The notes below the pieces were generated by a model that searched no databases, was not told the origin of the DNA, and saw only the letters and a list, made by a program, of their open reading frames with translations. A stretch of DNA of 64,000 nucleotides from JAGLQA01 sp023135565 (lineage in GTDB: Bacteria > Acidobacteriota > Aminicenantia > UBA2199): NCBI GenBank assembly GCA_030639305.1, contig DAOWCY010000006.1, positions 1 to 64,000 on the forward strand, in the 5' to 3' direction. Shown one piece after another: positions 41,844 through 50,251 of the stretch. How positions within the stretch are numbered: the first letter of the stretch is position 1; each line of letters begins with the position of its first letter. Both the position numbers and the translations under genes were made by a program.

Positions 41844-43231
41844 AAATAGTCCTGATAGTTCCCCCCAGCCACACTCATTATGTGGTCCAGCCCCTGGGTC
41901 TAGGTTACTTAGCCACTGCTCTGCGCAGGGCCGGGTTCGACGATGTTTCGATTTTAGACAGCTTAAAGGAAAACCTCGATTTCGACAGCCTGCAGGAACG
42001 GCTTTTACAGATGCAGCCCGCGGTTGTTGGTTTTCAAGCCTATTCTTATGACTTTTCGCTGGTTGCCCGCAGCATTAGCGCCATAAAAAAGAAACTCCCC
42101 GATACCCTGACTGTATTGGGCGGACCGCATGTATCGGCCACCGGCGCTCTTGCCATGGAAGAACTGCCCGCTTTAGATTTTGCTTTTGGGGGCGAAGGGG
42201 AAACCGGGCTGCCCCTATTAATGAAACGAATTCTGCAGGACGAAGAAATTCCCTACCGGGAAATTCCCGGGCTCATTTACCGGGAAAGCGGCAAGGTACA
42301 GCAGGTGCCGCGAGCTGTGATCGAGGAGATAGACTCATTGGGTTTCCCCGCCTGGGATTTGATGGTTCCCGGGGAGTATCCCGACAGTCCCCAGGGCGGG
42401 TTTTACAAGCAGTTTCCCATAGCTTCTATATCTACAACCCGCGGCTGTCCTTATTTGTGCACTTTTTGTGGCAGCGCAGTCAACATGGGCAGGAAGCTGC
42501 GTTTCCGGGATATTTCCAGGGTACTTGAAGAGATTCGATTATTATATAACGATTACGGGGTACGTGAATTTCATATTATCGACGACATGTTTAACGCCAA
42601 AAAGGAGCGGGTAGTGGAGTTTTGCGAAGGTATCCGCAAGTACAAGTTGGACATTAATTACACCTTTCCCAATGGGCTGCGGCTCAACCTATTGGATTTA
42701 GAGATGCTGCGAATGATGAAAGAAACCGGCGCATATTCGTTTAATGTCGGCATCGAAAGCGGTTCGCAGCGTATTTTAGACAAGATGAAAAAGAACCTCA
42801 CCTTACAGTTGATCGAAGAGAAAGTCGATTTGATCGTAGAAGCCGGTTTAGAACCCTGCGGATTTTTTATAATCGGGTTCCCCGGCGAAACCGAGGAGGA
42901 CATAAAAGCTACTATTAAATTTGCCAAAAAGTTAAAATTAAAGCGTGCTCATTTCAGTAATTTTCTGCCGCTGCCCGGTACGGAGGCCACCCGGGAGTTG
43001 TTGGCAAGCAAAGAGATATCGAAACTTTCCTGGGAGGAAATGTTTTATTCGAAGGTGCCTTATGCGCCCAGGGGAATATCTAAGAAAAGGTTAAAAGCCT
43101 TACAGCGGCGGGCGTATCTTGAATTTCATTTACGGCCCTCGATATTGTTTAAGGTGGTTCGTGACATAAAGAGTCTCAATCATTTGAAGTTAACTTTGAA
43201 AAGGATAAAAGACTACCTCTTCAAACGATAA
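41840..43231 (+). CDS. B12-binding radical SAM enzyme
   Basis: 463 residues from ATG 41840, overlapping the methyltransferase stop. A much longer frame upstream is a shadow. The N-terminal cobalamin-binding-type domain has VQPLGLGYLATALRRAGF, FQAYSYDFS and LGGPHVSATGA. The radical SAM core has STTRGCPYLCTFCGSAV (CxxxCxxC), and VGIESGSQRILDKMKKN follows. Enzymes of this B12-radical SAM class methylate unactivated carbons or modify lipids. The neighbours suggest a cell-surface lipid/glycan pathway. The TAA stop is directly followed by the hairpin GCCCCACATGCGTGGGG of a repeat. Confidence 0.88.
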   Translation: MKIVLIVPPSHTHYVVQPLGLGYLATALRRAGFDDVSILDSLKENLDFDSLQERLLQMQPAVVGFQAYSYDFSLVARSISAIKKKLPDTLTVLGGPHVSATGALAMEELPALDFAFGGEGETGLPLLMKRILQDEEIPYREIPGLIYRESGKVQQVPRAVIEEIDSLGFPAWDLMVPGEYPDSPQGGFYKQFPIASISTTRGCPYLCTFCGSAVNMGRKLRFRDISRVLEEIRLLYNDYGVREFHIIDDMFNAKKERVVEFCEGIRKYKLDINYTFPNGLRLNLLDLEMLRMMKETGAYSFNVGIESGSQRILDKMKKNLTLQLIEEKVDLIVEAGLEPCGFFIIGFPGETEEDIKATIKFAKKLKLKRAHFSNFLPLPGTEATRELLASKEISKLSWEEMFYSKVPYAPRGISKKRLKALQRRAYLEFHLRPSILFKVVRDIKSLNHLKLTLKRIKDYLFKR

Positions 43232-43356
43232 GCCCCACATGCGTGGGGGAGCGTTGAGCCGCTTCGCGGCAGAGCAGCGTTTTTGATTCTAAATTATAAA
43301 AAGTTTTGATCAAACTTTTTCAAAAGTTTGGCCCCCGGCAGGGTCGCCGAAGGCAA
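43229..43356 (+). repeat. Dispersed modular repeat, full copy at a stop codon
   Basis: Begins with the stop codon TAA then GCCCCACATGCGTGGGG, GAGCCGCTTCGCGGC, TTTTTGATTCTAAATTA, AAAAGTTTTGATCAAACTTT, AAAAGTTTGGCCCCCGGC and AGGGTCGCCGAAGGCAA. It separates the radical SAM and oxidoreductase genes. Confidence 0.88.
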
Positions 43357-43377
43357 AGAAATTAAAAGAAAATAAAA

Positions 43378-44736
43378 ATGACTAAAACAAAAAAAATTGC
43401 CATTTGTGGAGCCGGCATCATGGGGCTTACGGCCGCCCATGAATTATTAAGGAAGGGCTTCGACGTTACTATATTTGAGAAAGACGACCGGGTAGGTGGT
43501 ATGTCTGCTTCTTTTGATTTCGACGGTTTAAAGATCGAGCGGTACTATCATTTTTTTTGTAAGCCGGACGCCCCGGTTTTTGAGATGTTGGCGGAGTTCG
43601 GTCTTTCCGGGCGATTAAAGTGGGTAGAAACCAAAATGGGTTTTTTTTACCGGGGCGAGCTTTTTAAATGGGGCAACCCTATTGCTCTTTTACTGTTCCC
43701 GCACTTAGGTTTTTTGTCGAAAATTCGTTTCGGCTTACAGGTATTTCTTTCTATCAGGCGGAAGAACTGGGATAAGTTAGACAGGGTAAGCGCCCTTCGT
43801 TGGATTAAAGATTTTACCGGTGAGAAAACCTACGAAGTATTGTGGGAAAGTTTGTTGGATTTGAAATTTCACCGGTATAAAGACCGATTGTCTGCTGCCT
43901 GGGTAGGGCGGCGGTTGAAGCGGGTCGGTTTATCGAGAAAAAATATTTTGACTGAAGAGTTGGCTTATTTGGAAGGAGGTGTGGAAGTGCTGCTCGATGC
44001 CCTAACAGCGCGGATAAAAGAACTGGGCGGCAGGATTTTTTTGAATGCCGAAGTCACCCGGATCAGCCGCGGAAAAGAAACCCTCAGTCTAGCTGTAGAT
44101 GACCGGGAGTTGTCTTTCGATAAGGTTCTTTCTACCATGCCGCTGCCTTATATTCCCCGAATGGTTCCCGGGCTGCCCGGCGGGGTGCTGGAGAAGTATA
44201 AGCAGTTGGAGAATATCGGCGTCGTTTGTGTGATCTTGAAGTTGACCGGGTCTTTGACGGAGAATTTCTGGTTAAATATAAGTGACCCGGAGATCGCGCT
44301 GCCCGGCATCATCGAATTTTCCAATATTCGTCCTTTGCCTGACAAAGTGGTTTATTTTCCTTTTTATTTACCCCGCGACCACGGGAATTTTTCCAAATCC
44401 GACGATTATTTTCTCGCGGAAGTTAAAGCTTACTGTAAAAAGATCAACCCTAATTTTGAAGAGAATTGGGTTTTGGCTGCCGGGGTTCACCGTTATGAAT
44501 ATGCCCAGCCCGTGTGTCCGCCCGGATTTTTGGGAATGCTGCCGCCCATCGAAACCGGGTTAGAGGGTTTTTACGCGGTAGATACTTCTTATTATTATCC
44601 TGAAGACCGGTCTATTTCCGAGAGCATCCTGATGGGCAAAGGGGCGGCGAATCTTCTTTTAGGAGACAAAAAATTGCAGCAAGAGGGGCAAAAAAAATAC
44701 GTTACACTAATGCGTTTAAAAACCGCGAAGCGCTGA
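43378..44736 (+). CDS. FAD-dependent oxidoreductase (amine oxidase/protoporphyrinogen oxidase-like)
   Basis: 452 residues. The dinucleotide-binding start KKIAICGAGIMGLTAAHEL is followed by DRVGGMSASFDFDG, and FHRYKDRLSAAWVGRRLKRVG in the middle. The C-terminal GFYAVDTSYYYPEDRSISE is the second FAD-contact block. Members found near glycosyltransferases and radical SAM enzymes serve in lipid or glycan modification; the reaction is not known here. The ATG follows a repeat end; ribosome binding is weak (AAAAGAAAATAAAA). It overlaps the convergent AAA_14 gene by 35 bases. Confidence 0.85.
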   Translation: MTKTKKIAICGAGIMGLTAAHELLRKGFDVTIFEKDDRVGGMSASFDFDGLKIERYYHFFCKPDAPVFEMLAEFGLSGRLKWVETKMGFFYRGELFKWGNPIALLLFPHLGFLSKIRFGLQVFLSIRRKNWDKLDRVSALRWIKDFTGEKTYEVLWESLLDLKFHRYKDRLSAAWVGRRLKRVGLSRKNILTEELAYLEGGVEVLLDALTARIKELGGRIFLNAEVTRISRGKETLSLAVDDRELSFDKVLSTMPLPYIPRMVPGLPGGVLEKYKQLENIGVVCVILKLTGSLTENFWLNISDPEIALPGIIEFSNIRPLPDKVVYFPFYLPRDHGNFSKSDDYFLAEVKAYCKKINPNFEENWVLAAGVHRYEYAQPVCPPGFLGMLPPIETGLEGFYAVDTSYYYPEDRSISESILMGKGAANLLLGDKKLQQEGQKKYVTLMRLKTAKR

Positions 44737-45883
44737 TCACCCGGATTTCATCACTCATGAAATCGACATCCTCTTCCATCACGACCTGGAATAAAAACGG
44801 GATATCCATTCGATCCGAAAAATATTTCAAATGTTTGGAGACATTTTTCCCCGACCGTTTTACTTCTACGGCAAACCAGGGTTTTTCGCCCACAGTGATA
44901 ATAAAATCGATTTCCCTGCCTTCCCTGTCCCTGAGAAAATAAACTTTGGTGTTGTATCCTTCGGTATCGGTCAAAAAATGACAAAACTTCAACAGGTGAG
45001 AAGCCACGATATTTTCAAGTTTTGCTCCTATATTGTCTTCGATTTGGGACCAGTCCCAGAGGAATAGTTTCGGCATTTTTTTTAGTGATTTTACCGGGCT
45101 GCGGGAAAATGGGTAAACCCGGAAATGGTAATAGAAATTTTCGAGGATTTCCAACCAGCGCTGTATGGTTTTATGGGAGACAGACAAATCCTCCGTCAGA
45201 GAATTCACGGACAGTAGTGACGCCACCTTACCGGGCAGGTTGTCTGCCAGTACCTGGAGGCTCGACAATTCGCTAATAGTTTCTAAGTCGTTAATATCTT
45301 CCCGGGTAATACGTTCCAGGCGCATATGGTGCCATCTTCTCAGGGTCCGTTCGTTTTGTTTCAACAGCGGCTCAGGAAATCCGCCAAATTTTAGCAGGAG
45401 ATTAAAAAATTCTATCCCGCTTTTAGCAGTAGGTGGAATCTCCAGTTCCTTCATGACCTGGATTTTTTTTTTTGAATTCATAAGTTCAGCGAGCGAAAAA
45501 GGATGCAGCCTGTAATAATAATCTCTACCCATCAAAGAGTCTCCGCCTTTGCGGAAAACATTTAGCCGGGCGCTGCCGGTAACCAATAGCTTAAACCGGT
45601 CTTTTTTTTTATCGAAAATACCTTTGATGAAGTTTTTCCAGTGTTTGTATTTGTGAATTTCGTCGAGAATGATCAATTGGCTGTCCGGGCTGAAGCGAAG
45701 ATCTAATATTTTTTTCCTGTCTTCGCCGAAGTCCCAGTTCAGATAGGTAATATTAGAGAATTTTTTCCCGACGATATCCCGGGCCAGGGTGGTTTTTCCC
45801 ACTTGCCGGGGACCGCTCATCAGTACCATTTTTTCTTCCAGGTCTTCGAACACATAATTGAAAAGGTATCTATTTTCTATCAT
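44702..45883 (-). CDS. AAA_14/DUF4143 ATPase
   Basis: 393 residues. Walker A is LMSGPRQVGKTTLARDI and Walker B LIILDEIHKYKHWKNFIKG; a sensor region LLVTGSARLNVFRKGGDSL follows. The C-terminal DUF4143 part has the nuclease-like DREGREIDFIITVGEKPWF and AVEVKR (D-E-K-type restriction-fold motif). The family is widespread and of unknown function, possibly in nucleic acid or protein handling. A TAAGGAGC Shine-Dalgarno precedes the ATG. The promoter carries an inverted repeat. Confidence 0.9.
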   Translation of the reverse strand: MIENRYLFNYVFEDLEEKMVLMSGPRQVGKTTLARDIVGKKFSNITYLNWDFGEDRKKILDLRFSPDSQLIILDEIHKYKHWKNFIKGIFDKKKDRFKLLVTGSARLNVFRKGGDSLMGRDYYYRLHPFSLAELMNSKKKIQVMKELEIPPTAKSGIEFFNLLLKFGGFPEPLLKQNERTLRRWHHMRLERITREDINDLETISELSSLQVLADNLPGKVASLLSVNSLTEDLSVSHKTIQRWLEILENFYYHFRVYPFSRSPVKSLKKMPKLFLWDWSQIEDNIGAKLENIVASHLLKFCHFLTDTEGYNTKVYFLRDREGREIDFIITVGEKPWFAVEVKRSGKNVSKHLKYFSDRMDIPFLFQVVMEEDVDFMSDEIRVISASRFLNALV

Positions 45884-45911
45884 ATTTGCTCCTTAAAAAA
45901 AACACGAACAA

Positions 45912-45951
45912 ATTATACCACACTCCAAAAAAATGGCAAACTTTTTGGAGT
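45912..45951 (-). promoter_or_regulatory. AAA_14 promoter with overlapping inverted repeat
   Basis: On the minus strand TTGCCA (45934-45939), 16 bases, TATAAT (45912-45917). The arms ACTCCAAAAA (45922-45931) and TTTTTGGAGT (45942-45951) flank the -35 box, and a third half-site CTCCAAAAAA follows at 45955-45964. Confidence 0.65.
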
Positions 45952-46061
45952 CCTCTCCAAAAAAGTCGTGTTTTGGGGGATTTTTTTTGAACTGTTGGCA
46001 GGGTGATTTTTTTCTCCTTTTGCCGGTCGCTGCAGCCCTTGAGAAAAATATTTGTTTATTG

Positions 46062-46090
46062 TTGATAAATTTGGCAAATGTGATTATAAT
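46062..46090 (+). promoter_or_regulatory. Promoter of the STAND-TPR gene
   Basis: TTGATA (46062-46067), 17 bases, TATAAT (46085-46090), then GGAGGTGATC, a near-perfect Shine-Dalgarno, before ATG 46135. Confidence 0.7.
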
Positions 46091-46134
46091 AGATTATAAC
46101 GAATTGCCGCAGTAAAGGCCGGAGGTGATCTTTT

Positions 46135-48900
46135 ATGAAGAAAAAAGTATTTGTAGGCCGCGAGAATGAGCTGGAACAATTTAGACAGGCCATGCGCAAG
46201 CTGCTGGAAGAGCAGCAGAAAGAAGAGAACTGGGGCAATACTTTCCTGGTTTGCGGAGTGGGCGGGATGGGCAAAACCACCCTGTGCGAAAAATTTAAAG
46301 AAATTACGGGAAACGAATTCCCCGGTGTGGGGATCATCAGTATAGATTGGGACTTGTGCAAAAGCCGGGGTTCTACTTTTACGCCCGAAGAGTTGTTGGA
46401 CACGGTTGCGCGTGAGTTTAAAGGGTCTTTTCCTAAAGAGATGAAGCCCTACCTAAATGCCAAAAAAGACATCCGCAAAGTACAGGAACAGGTCGAAAAA
46501 CTGCTGGAACAAAAGCGGCAGGCTTTAGGCCCGGTTTCCGAACTGGCCGGTGAAGCAGCGGCAGTTACAAGCGGCATTCCAATTTTAGGCACGGTGGTTA
46601 AGACAAGTTTGGGATTGATCGGAAAAGCCTTGAGCAAATCAAATGTGAAGTTTTTGAAAGAGAGAGCCGGGGTGAGCGAAGAGAAGCTGCTGCTCTACAC
46701 CGACCCGCATATCGCCCTGGCTCGCCACCTGCGGGATTGTATCCACGCTGTTACGGGCAATAAAAAGAAAAACAAAATACTGCTGCTTTTCGATACTTGC
46801 GAATTAATCGTTTACGTGGAACAATGGTTTACCGACCATTTCCTGATACCGCTAATGAATGGGAACCGTGATGTCGCACTGGTTTTTTCAGGGCGCTATT
46901 ATCCTTATGCCCAGCGCACGGTAGTGATAGACGGCAGGGCCATCGACATTCGCGGCATGGCCGACCGCATGTCTTTTCCGCCGCAGGTGATCGACATGAA
47001 GCTGTTCAGCCGCCCCGATATAGAAAAATACCTGCGGGAATCGGGCTGTGACGGCGGCGAAGACAAGGTGGCCGACTTTGTGCAGTCATATTCCCGCGGA
47101 GTGCCTTTTGCGGTTGACCTGCTGACAAATGCTTTGCAGAGAATCGGCCCGGATTGCATCTTGCAAGATTTTGCCGGGGCGGATTTTGAAAAACAATTAA
47201 AAGAAGCCGAATCCAATGAAGAAGTGATTCGCTGCGTATCGCGGCGTTTCCTGAAATACTGCCTGGATGAAAGGGGGAACAGTTTAGACCGGCAGCGGAT
47301 TTTTAGCATCGCGGTTTTGGGCGATACCGGCCCGGAGATTTTAAGAGAGGTCTGGCAGGTAGGGAATAGCGGTGCAGTCCTGGAAGAACTGCAAGCCAAA
47401 TACGCGCTTTTTACCGGCAGAGGCAAGCTGCACGATGTGGTGAAAGATTTCCTGGTGGATCATATATTGGAAGATGACAGCCTGCGTTTGGAGACTGCCG
47501 CGCCTTTTGCTCAAAAAGCGCTGCCCCTGTACGAGAAAAAGTATGCAGCGGAATGTGAAGAGGAACCGGTGTGGGCAGAGCGGTTCCGCGAAGATATCTG
47601 GAAAGAGGCGCTGCTGCATTTGATGAACGTTAAGACCTGGATCGACCCCAATGAAGCGGTTGATTTTTTTATCCGGCGCGGCATCGAGTTGTTTCTTTTT
47701 AGTCCTGCCTTAGTGCGGCAGATGAAGGGGCTTTTGGACAGGTTTTTAAAATTGGAAAATGTGGTGCGGCGCAGGAAACGGCGCAAAATAAACGCCCTGA
47801 TTGAGGCTTTGGATGCTTTTAGTTGGACTATATGGTCCGATAAAAAGCGAGAAGGATTAACCCAAGTGCTTTCTTTTTGCCGGGAGGCCTTAGATGACTG
47901 GGAGTTGGACCCGGTTCATCAGGCAGTTATCCAGCTTCTCAAAGGCCGCACTGAGTACCTGCAAAAGAATTACGACGCCGCTTTAAAAACCCTGTTAGAA
48001 CAGGTAGACGATACCCGGTTCGACAAAAGTTTGAAAGACAGGTTAGCCGAAGCCTTAGATGAAGTGGGGACAAAATTCTGTTTAGATGAGAGCAATAGTT
48101 TTTTCTTTTCCGGGAAAGCGTTACAGGCTTTCGAGAAGGTGGTGCAATTGAACGACAAAAAATCATCCTATTTGTACCACCTGGGTGCGATGATCTATTT
48201 AAGCGGCAATCCCCAAGAAGCCCTGTCTTATTACTTGAAAGCGATAGAATTAGACCCAAAGAATAAATATATGATAAATGGTTTAGGCATTGTTTACCGG
48301 CAATTAGCCGATTACGACAAAGCCATCGAAATGTATGAAAAAGCGATAGCCCTGGATGCAAAATATGCTTCGCCTTACAATGGCTTAGGTGCGGTTTATC
48401 AGACCTTTGGAGAATACGATAAAGCCATCGCGATGTATGAAAAAGCGATAGACCTGGATGAAAAATATATTCCCCCAATCAATGGCCTGGGATACCTGTA
48501 TCTTTGCCGGGGGCATTACCGGGAGGCCATTCCCTACCTGCTAAAAAGTATAGAAATCGAACCGCATATTGTTACCTACGTGAATTTAGGCATTGCCTAT
48601 TATAGTCTGGATGAAGTAAAAAAGGGCAAAGATTGTTTTGAAAAAGGGCTGTCCTGTAAGCATAAGGGCGAGAATCTTTACGATCGCTTGAACGAAGTAA
48701 CCGCACTTTTAGGTTCAGAAAAAAAAGATGAAGCGTTAAGTCTGCTGGGAAAGATCGCCGAGAAACCTCTGCCGGGAGGTCTTTTGAAAGACTTTTTTAC
48801 AGATTGGAATATCCTCGCCTCCGCGCCCCACCCGCCCCCGGGCAGCGCCGATTTTATTACACAAGCGCGGCACATGTTGAAATATGAGGAAAAGGATTAA
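46135..48900 (+). CDS. STAND NTPase with TPR repeats
   Basis: A 921-residue protein. The P-loop is FLVCGVGGMGKTTLCEKF (NB-ARC/STAND class) and the Walker B region KILLLFDTCELIVYVEQ. ALVFSGRYYPYAQR and YSRGVPFAVDLLTNAL match the following STAND helical part. A central helical region leads to four or five TPR units near residues 670-830 (PKNKYMINGLGIVYRQL, KYASPYNGLGAVYQTF, KYIPPINGLGYLYLCR). These proteins resemble Avs-like and other STAND sensors, where the TPRs bind a trigger and the NTPase oligomerises; no effector domain is visible at the N-terminus (only about 35 residues before the P-loop). A regulatory role is equally possible. Confidence 0.82.
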   Translation: MKKKVFVGRENELEQFRQAMRKLLEEQQKEENWGNTFLVCGVGGMGKTTLCEKFKEITGNEFPGVGIISIDWDLCKSRGSTFTPEELLDTVAREFKGSFPKEMKPYLNAKKDIRKVQEQVEKLLEQKRQALGPVSELAGEAAAVTSGIPILGTVVKTSLGLIGKALSKSNVKFLKERAGVSEEKLLLYTDPHIALARHLRDCIHAVTGNKKKNKILLLFDTCELIVYVEQWFTDHFLIPLMNGNRDVALVFSGRYYPYAQRTVVIDGRAIDIRGMADRMSFPPQVIDMKLFSRPDIEKYLRESGCDGGEDKVADFVQSYSRGVPFAVDLLTNALQRIGPDCILQDFAGADFEKQLKEAESNEEVIRCVSRRFLKYCLDERGNSLDRQRIFSIAVLGDTGPEILREVWQVGNSGAVLEELQAKYALFTGRGKLHDVVKDFLVDHILEDDSLRLETAAPFAQKALPLYEKKYAAECEEEPVWAERFREDIWKEALLHLMNVKTWIDPNEAVDFFIRRGIELFLFSPALVRQMKGLLDRFLKLENVVRRRKRRKINALIEALDAFSWTIWSDKKREGLTQVLSFCREALDDWELDPVHQAVIQLLKGRTEYLQKNYDAALKTLLEQVDDTRFDKSLKDRLAEALDEVGTKFCLDESNSFFFSGKALQAFEKVVQLNDKKSSYLYHLGAMIYLSGNPQEALSYYLKAIELDPKNKYMINGLGIVYRQLADYDKAIEMYEKAIALDAKYASPYNGLGAVYQTFGEYDKAIAMYEKAIDLDEKYIPPINGLGYLYLCRGHYREAIPYLLKSIEIEPHIVTYVNLGIAYYSLDEVKKGKDCFEKGLSCKHKGENLYDRLNEVTALLGSEKKDEALSLLGKIAEKPLPGGLLKDFFTDWNILASAPHPPPGSADFITQARHMLKYEEKD

Positions 48901-48914
48901 TTTTTATTTTTTTG

Positions 48915-48973
48915 TTGAAATCGCAACCTTTTTCTAATAAAATATAGTTGAGAGCAAGACGAAACTTGTTCTC
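48915..48973 (+). promoter_or_regulatory. Promoter and operator of the antitoxin remnant operon
   Basis: TTGAAA (48915-48920), 17 bases, TAAAAT (48938-48943), followed by an imperfect palindrome GAGAGCAAG / CTTGTTCTC (48950-48973) around the transcription start, as expected for an autoregulated antitoxin. Confidence 0.6.
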
Positions 48974-48998
48974 GAAAGATAGATTACGGAGTCAAACT

Positions 48999-49271
48999 AT
49001 GGCTACATTAAACGAAACACTAAGAACGCTGCCGGAAAACGCCAAGCAGGAGGTGATCGATTTCGCGGAATTTATAGCGCAAAAGTACCGGAAAAAACAA
49101 ATAAAAACCGCTGCTTCCACCAAAAGGGTATTAAGATTTGCCGGGGTCTGGAAAGACATGAAAGAAAAGGATTATCAAGGCTTAATAGATGATGTCTACG
49201 CCAGACGGGAAAAAGCCTTCTCACAAAGACGTAACACATTTCTCAAGAATCAAAGAAATCGAAATTTTTAA
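48999..49271 (+). CDS. VapB/DUF2281-like antitoxin with scarred 3' end
   Basis: 90 residues from ATG 48999; GGAGT lies upstream. TLRTLPENAKQEVIDFAEFI, AQKYRKK, FAGVWKDM and the ending VYARREKAF match DUF2281/VapB-type antitoxins. After that point (49219 onward) the frame continues for about 17 codons unlike the family, because a piece of the partner toxin gene has been joined out of frame. DNA-binding autoregulation is likely from the upstream palindrome. Whether the shortened operon still has a role is unknown. Confidence 0.7.
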   Translation: MATLNETLRTLPENAKQEVIDFAEFIAQKYRKKQIKTAASTKRVLRFAGVWKDMKEKDYQGLIDDVYARREKAFSQRRNTFLKNQRNRNF

Positions 49272-49284
49272 CTGGAGTCTTTAA
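49219..49284 (+). pseudogene. 3' remnant of a VapC-like PIN toxin
   Basis: Read one base out of frame from the antitoxin, this stretch encodes DVTHFSRIKEIEIFNW near its end. It is the typical C-terminus of PIN-domain VapC toxins (T-x-HF-x-RI...NW), and it ends with TAA at 49282-49284. All of the rest of the toxin (about 110 residues) is missing, so a deletion has fused antitoxin and toxin ends. Confidence 0.6.
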
Positions 49285-49302
49285 TATTTAAGGAGAAATT
49301 AA

Positions 49303-49509
49303 ATGACCGGTAGAATGCAAGGTCGAAAAATAACCGTGGAATTCGATGTAGGCGAATATAATCCCGATATCATAGATTTTCTTACCCTATTGGACATCAC
49401 GTCAAAAAGTAAAGCAGGCGACCGGGACATAAAAAATCTATCGGATGAGATCGGTAAAAACTGGTGGGCAGAGAATAAAGAAAAACTGTTAAATGAAAGC
49501 CATCATTGA
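49303..49509 (+). CDS. Small antitoxin-like protein, partner missing
   Basis: 68 residues; AAGGAGAAATTAA precedes the ATG. Composition (ITVEFDVGEYNPDIIDFLTL; LSDEIGKNWWAENKEKLL) is like small antitoxins that precede PIN-domain toxins. A second start (ATG 49493, overlapping the end) opens MKAIIENEEKGPG and stops at 49534, possibly what is left of a toxin. The family is not identified. Confidence 0.5.
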   Translation: MTGRMQGRKITVEFDVGEYNPDIIDFLTLLDITSKSKAGDRDIKNLSDEIGKNWWAENKEKLLNESHH

Positions 49510-49698
49510 AAATGAGGAAAAGGGGCCAGGCTAATTTTTTCCTGACTCCAATTTTTTTTCGCAGGACTGACGAACCCTGATCGTACAGGAAAAGGTTGCC
49601 TAATCGTAAAGTTTTGCCATTTCCCGGCAAAAAATTTTTTTTCAAGCCTGGAAACTGTTTGTTATAGAGCGCTTACAGGGCAAAACAATATAAACGAT

Positions 49699-49810
49699 TA
49701 TTGATTGACCGGCCAAAATTCCCCTCTTCGAGAGGGGTGGCGCTGAGGGGCTTTTTTGCTTTTTGCCCCGAAGCGACGGGGTGTGTTAGCTCGGTGAATA
49801 GCACGTTCGA
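49699..49810 (-). repeat. Two-hairpin element, inverted partner of 13026-13120
   Basis: Contains GACCGGCCAAAATTCCCCTC, CTTCGAGAGGGGTGGC, TGAGGGGCTTTTTTGC and TTTTTGCCCCGAAGCGACGG, then GGTGTGTTAGCTC. Substitutions relative to the partner keep both stems paired. The neighbouring 49510-49560 has AGGAAAAGG...TTTTTTCCT symmetry, terminator-like. The rest of the 49510-49970 gap shows no gene. Confidence 0.8.
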
Positions 49811-49970
49811 CAATCTTATAATTTTTTCCCAAAGACGTAAAACATGAAAAAGTATTAATGCTGTAACCGGAAAAGAAAAATCACAATTTTAAGCTCAATA
49901 TCATCTAAAAATTGAGCGTTTTCTTCTAAATACTGCGTGATGGTTCCAAATATTGGAAGATAAAGCGCTC

Positions 49971-50233
49971 TTGCCTCCGGCGGCCCCTGCCGGGGAGGCC
50001 AAACTTTTAAAAAAGTTTGATCAAAACTTTTTATAATTTAAAATCAAAAGCGCTCACACGCTGCCTCTTGCGGCGAAGCCGCTTATACCCTGCCCACGTG
50101 GTGGGGTGCCTCCGGCGGCCCTGCCGGGGGCCAAACTTTTGAAAAAGTTTGATCAAAACTTTTGTTTATTTAGAAGCAAAAGCGCTCACACGCTGCGAAG
50201 CGGCTTATCGCCTCCCCGTGCGCACGGGGTTAA
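49971..50233 (-). repeat. Tandem pair of dispersed modular repeats
   Basis: Two full minus copies lie head to tail (49971-50106 and 50107-50233). Each has GCCTCCGGCGGCC, the AAACTTTT...AAAGTTTG core, AAAAGCGCTCACACGCTGC and a GCGAAGC-type hairpin. The second ends in CCCCGTGCGCACGGGG followed by TTA. Confidence 0.88.
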
Positions 50234-50251
50234 AATCCAAAGCGCCCCTTA

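Noticed and set aside
47939..48478. Minus-strand 179-codon frame with repeats
   Set aside because: It mirrors the TPR repeats of the STAND gene on the plus strand.
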